Source of the DNA: Legionellales bacterium
GTDB lineage: Bacteria; Pseudomonadota; Gammaproteobacteria; Eutrophobiales; Eutrophobiaceae
Direction: 5' to 3'
Length of the DNA stretch: 38,355 bases
Assembly: GCA_002721165.1 (NCBI GenBank)
Contig: PBJS01000010.1
Coordinates: forward strand, 23,751 to 62,105
In this document: in pieces, positions 35,748-38,355 of the stretch
Layout of the letters: each line of letters starts with the position of its first letter
Numbering within the stretch: the stretch's first letter is position 1
Notes under the pieces: model-generated
What the model saw: the letters and a program-made list of their open reading frames with translations, nothing else
Databases searched by the model: none
Told to the model about the DNA's origin: nothing
Program-made: the position numbers and the translations under genes

Positions 35748-37190
35748 TTAAAGCGTATGTTCTAATGCTTGGCCCACTTGAATTATCTTCATATTGTTTG
35801 TTGCCCCACGTTCCCCTCGTAAGTCTCCCTTGGTAATAATAACAAAATCTCCCTCGGCAACTATATTTTGTTCTATTAACTGGTCAATCATTTGTTTATT
35901 TGCTTCTAATGGGTCAGTGTGTGTGATGTCGAATTTCATTGGGTAAACACCACGATACAATGCTACACGACGACGTGTTGTTGTATGTCTTGTAAAGGCA
36001 AAGATAGGAATACCTGAACTAATACGTGACATCCACAAACAAGTGCCCCCAGTCTCAGTTAATGAACATATTGCTTTAGCACCAATATGATTAGCGGTAT
36101 ACATGCTCGACATCGCAACAGCTTCTGAAATTGTTTCGAAACGCTGGTTAATGCGATGGGCAGATTATCTAACGCTTCGTTGTTTTTCGGCTTCTTCACA
36201 AATACGCGACATTGATTTTACGGCTTCATCCGGATAAAGCCCGATACTTGTTTCACCTGACAGCATAACAGCATCAGTGCCATCAATGACTGCGTTTGCA
36301 ACATCGAAAACTTCGGCTCTTGTTGGGATTTTGTTATCGATCATAGATGCCATCATTTGTGTTGCAGTTATTACAGCGCGATCCATATCCCGTGCTTTTT
36401 TTATGAGACTTTTTTGAATTGGAGGAAGCGCTGCATCACCAACTTCCACACCTAGGTCACCTCTTGCAATCATTATGGCATCTGATTCTCTAATGATTTC
36501 ATCAATATTATTTAGTGCATCGGCACGTTCTATTTTTGCAATTATCTGCGCATTACAATTACATTTTTCCATCATTTTACGGGCTTTCTTTATATCCTTT
36601 GCGTCCCTAGGAAAAGAGATAGCAATAAAATCAACCTCAATTTTCGTTGCATGTTTCATGTCCTCTACATCTTTATTTGTAACAGCACCTGCGGATAAAC
36701 CCCCACCCTGTAAATTAATACCTTTACTATTGGTAAGTTCACCACCAGTAACAACCTTACAATCAATAATATTCTTATTTATGGACAAAACACTTAATAC
36801 AATTCTTCCGTCATCTATTAATAATTTATCTTTTACTTTTAAGTCATTTGCCAATTTTTTATAACTAATCCCAATTTGTGACTCGTCGCCATCATTACTT
36901 GATAGGTTTGTATTTATTTTAAATTTTTTCCCTTCAATTAATTGTATTTTTCCATTTTTAAAATTTTCAATTCGTATTTTTGGTCCTTGTAAATCTGCAA
37001 TTACTGCGACAGCATGTTTATGTTTTAATGATAAACGACGTACTTCTTTGATTCTTTTTTCATGATGATCATGCGTTTGGTGAGAATAATTTAGTCGAAA
37101 TACATCAACACCCGCTGTTATGAGTTTTTCCAGCACGCCAGATTTATCTGTTGCTGGGCCAAGTGTTGCGATAATTTTTGTTCTTCTCAT
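35748..37190 (-). pseudogene. pykA: Pyruvate kinase interrupted by an in-frame TAA
   Basis: Converts PEP and ADP to pyruvate and ATP. The frame opens at ATG 37190 and would give about 480 residues, the length of E. coli PykA. The catalytic core is intact: TKIIATLGPAT, DLQGPKIR, IIAKIERADA, MIARGDLGVE, ATQMMASMI, PTRAEVFDVANAV and MLSGET. Codon 342 is TAA (36167-36165), in the linker after the core; the same frame then continues with the C-domain (EAVAMSSMYTANHI, SRISSGIPIFAFTRH, ALYRGVYP, ITKGDL) to 35748. No frameshift is needed. Without readthrough a 341-residue core lacking the C-terminal domain would form. The C-part has no ribosome site before its first ATG (36113). Recent nonsense mutation, sequence error or readthrough are all possible. 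Confidence 0.85.
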
Positions 37191-37221
37191 TTAATTTTTA
37201 ATTATTTAGCATTTTATTTTT

Positions 37222-37245
37222 TTAGGCATTTATATGTCTGCCTAA
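37222..37245 (-). other. Intercistronic pgk-pyk hairpin
   Basis: TTAGGCA and TGCCTAA form a perfect 7-bp stem around a 10-base loop in the 70-base gap between pgk and pyk. On the transcribed (minus) strand it is followed by A residues, not T, so it is not an intrinsic terminator. It may act as an mRNA processing or stability element setting pgk and pyk levels. Confidence 0.35.
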
Positions 37246-37260
37246 TTAAAGTGGTAAAAG

Positions 37261-38355
37261 TTATAGTTCCCTACCCTTTTCCATAGCAACCCATACTCGC
37301 GCAGCTTCTTCAAGAATCGCGACCGCAGGAAGTTTTTTTCCTTCTACGAATTCAAGAAAGGCCCCTCCACCAGTTGAGATGTAAGAAATACTCTTTTCAA
37401 CTTTAAATTTAGAGATAGCTGCTATCGTGTCTCCGCCACCCGCAACTGAATAAGCACTAGATGAGGCAATTGCCTGAGCTAAATTTTTTGTTCCTTCACT
37501 AAATTGCTCAAATTCAAAAACCCCAAGAGGGCCATTCCATAAAATAGTTTTGGCTTTTTTAATGACTTCATTTAGTTGTTTTGCTGTCTTAGGTCCAATA
37601 TCCATAATGATATCGTCTTTTTCAATGTCACTGACCAATTTTGTTTTTGCGACTGTATTTTCATCAAAACTATCTCCAGTGATAACATCTTCTGGTAGAA
37701 AAATATCACAATTACTTTCTTTAGTTTTTTCAATTAATTTTTTTGAAATTTCTAATAAGTTTGATTCATATAAAGATTTTCCAATTTCATATCCAGAAGC
37801 TTTTAGAAAAGTATTAACAATTCCTCCGCCAAGAATTAGCGTATCAACTTTTTCAAGAAGTGTTTCAAGTATAGTTAGTTTTGTAGATACCTTTGACCCA
37901 CCAATAATTGCAACAATAGGTTTTTCAGGATTTCTTAATGCTTTAGTTAGGGCTTTTAATTCACTAATTAATAGAGGACCTGCAGCTGATACAGAAGCAT
38001 ATTTTGCGACACCATGAGTTGACGCTTGTGCTCTATGTGATGTTGCAAATGCATCATTTATGTATATTTGGCAAAGTTGTGCCATTTTTCTTGACAAGTC
38101 TTCATCATTATTCACTTCGCCTTCTTCAAAGCGTACATTTTCACAAAGCACAACTTGGTGATTTAACATTTCTATTCCATCAACCCAGTTTTTTATGATT
38201 GGTACCTCAATTCCTAATTTAGTACTTAGTGATTTTGCAACTGGAGCAAGCGAGAGCGCCTCGTCATATTTACCTGCTTCAGGGCGCCCTAAGTGTGATA
38301 CTAGAATTACTCTGGCACCCTCATCGAGAACTTGTTTTATTGTCGGTAAGGTTGC
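37261..38355 (-). CDS. pgk: Phosphoglycerate kinase, N-terminus outside the window
   Basis: Transfers phosphate between 1,3-bisphosphoglycerate and ADP. The open frame runs without a stop from the window edge (38355) to TAA at 37261, giving 364 residues; about the first 25-40 residues of a usual 387-residue protein are missing. Visible motifs are VSHLGRPEAGKY near the edge, LCENVRFEEGE, NDAFATSHRAQASTHG, IIGGSKVSTKL, WNGPLGVFE and VAGGGDTIAA. The internal ATG at 38169 is not the start, because conserved PGK sequence continues in frame before it. It heads the visible pgk-pyk-fba operon; gap and tkt often lie upstream of such clusters. Confidence 0.96.
   Translation of the reverse strand, partial: ATLPTIKQVLDEGARVILVSHLGRPEAGKYDEALSLAPVAKSLSTKLGIEVPIIKNWVDGIEMLNHQVVLCENVRFEEGEVNNDEDLSRKMAQLCQIYINDAFATSHRAQASTHGVAKYASVSAAGPLLISELKALTKALRNPEKPIVAIIGGSKVSTKLTILETLLEKVDTLILGGGIVNTFLKASGYEIGKSLYESNLLEISKKLIEKTKESNCDIFLPEDVITGDSFDENTVAKTKLVSDIEKDDIIMDIGPKTAKQLNEVIKKAKTILWNGPLGVFEFEQFSEGTKNLAQAIASSSAYSVAGGGDTIAAISKFKVEKSISYISTGGGAFLEFVEGKKLPAVAILEEAARVWVAMEKGREL

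Noticed and set aside
35748..36113. The pyk C-terminal part as an independent 121-residue protein
   Set aside because: It is in the same frame as the core with one TAA between, its ATG has no ribosome site, and conserved C-domain residues precede that ATG.
31385..37190. TAA reassigned to an amino acid in this organism
   Set aside because: Most intact genes here end in TAA at the expected family C-terminus (for example purH, purD, ilvA, purC), so TAA is plainly used as a stop.
38170..38355. Frame break at the 5' end of pgk, because the first ATG in frame is 38169
   Set aside because: The frame stays open to the window edge and encodes conserved PGK sequence (VSHLGRPEAGKY); the gene is cut only by the window boundary.
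1..38355. Mobile elements, CRISPR arrays, tRNA genes or prophage
   Set aside because: No transposase, integrase, spaced direct repeats, terminal inverted repeats or cloverleaf pattern was seen on either strand.

Overview
The window reads as a stretch of core chromosome from an AT-rich gammaproteobacterium. The envelope genes (LptE, a porin, DsbD) show a Gram-negative cell. The gene neighbourhoods holA-lptE-leuS, cutA-dsbD, aroQ-accB-accC-prmA-dusB-fis-purH-purD, divergent rpiA/ilvA, the zapA-6S RNA pair and ygfB-pepP-ubiH-ubiI are all familiar from Gammaproteobacteria. Two ubiquinone hydroxylases and the oxygen-dependent coproporphyrinogen oxidase HemF point to aerobic respiration. Genes are tightly packed: no gene-free gap reaches 300 bases, and several pairs overlap by 4 bases or meet stop-to-stop. 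I see no tRNA, insertion sequence, prophage or CRISPR array.

Layout. 53-4095 (-): leuS, lptE, holA. 4161-7620 (-): a phosphate-uptake operon (DUF47/PhoU-like regulator, Pit permease, phosphate-selective porin) ending in a clear terminator. 7807-10577: small accessory genes (SixA-like phosphatase, a methyltransferase, a two-CBS protein that may be leaderless, DUF3579, FxsA). 10681-13381 (+): cutA, dsbD and a membrane-anchored thioredoxin. 13498-21093 (+): aroQ, accB, accC, prmA, dusB, fis, purH, purD. 21101-22358 (-): hisB-hisH. 22452-24444: hemF, DUF3429, rpiA. 24497-26821: ilvA facing 6S RNA, zapA and a ZapB-like coiled-coil gene. 27016-31322 (+): ygfB, pepP, ubiH, ubiI. 31385-34665 (+): an interrupted glnS, purC and a beta carbonic anhydrase. 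34692-38355 (-): pgk (runs off the window), an interrupted pyk, and class I fba, a triose-phosphate operon.

The most notable signal is in the last 7 kb. Two housekeeping genes that are otherwise well conserved are interrupted. glnS has an in-frame TAA at codon 8, just after a well-formed start site. It also has a -1 frame change at an A7 run, with a conserved C-terminal coding segment continuing in the new frame. pyk has an in-frame TAA exactly in the linker between its catalytic core and C-terminal domain. The other genes are intact and mostly end in TAA, so a general reassignment of TAA is not supported. Sequence error, recent gene decay, strain variation, or local recoding/slippage remain possible, and the sequence alone cannot separate them. 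I found no clear novel multi-gene system; most of the window is ordinary core genome.
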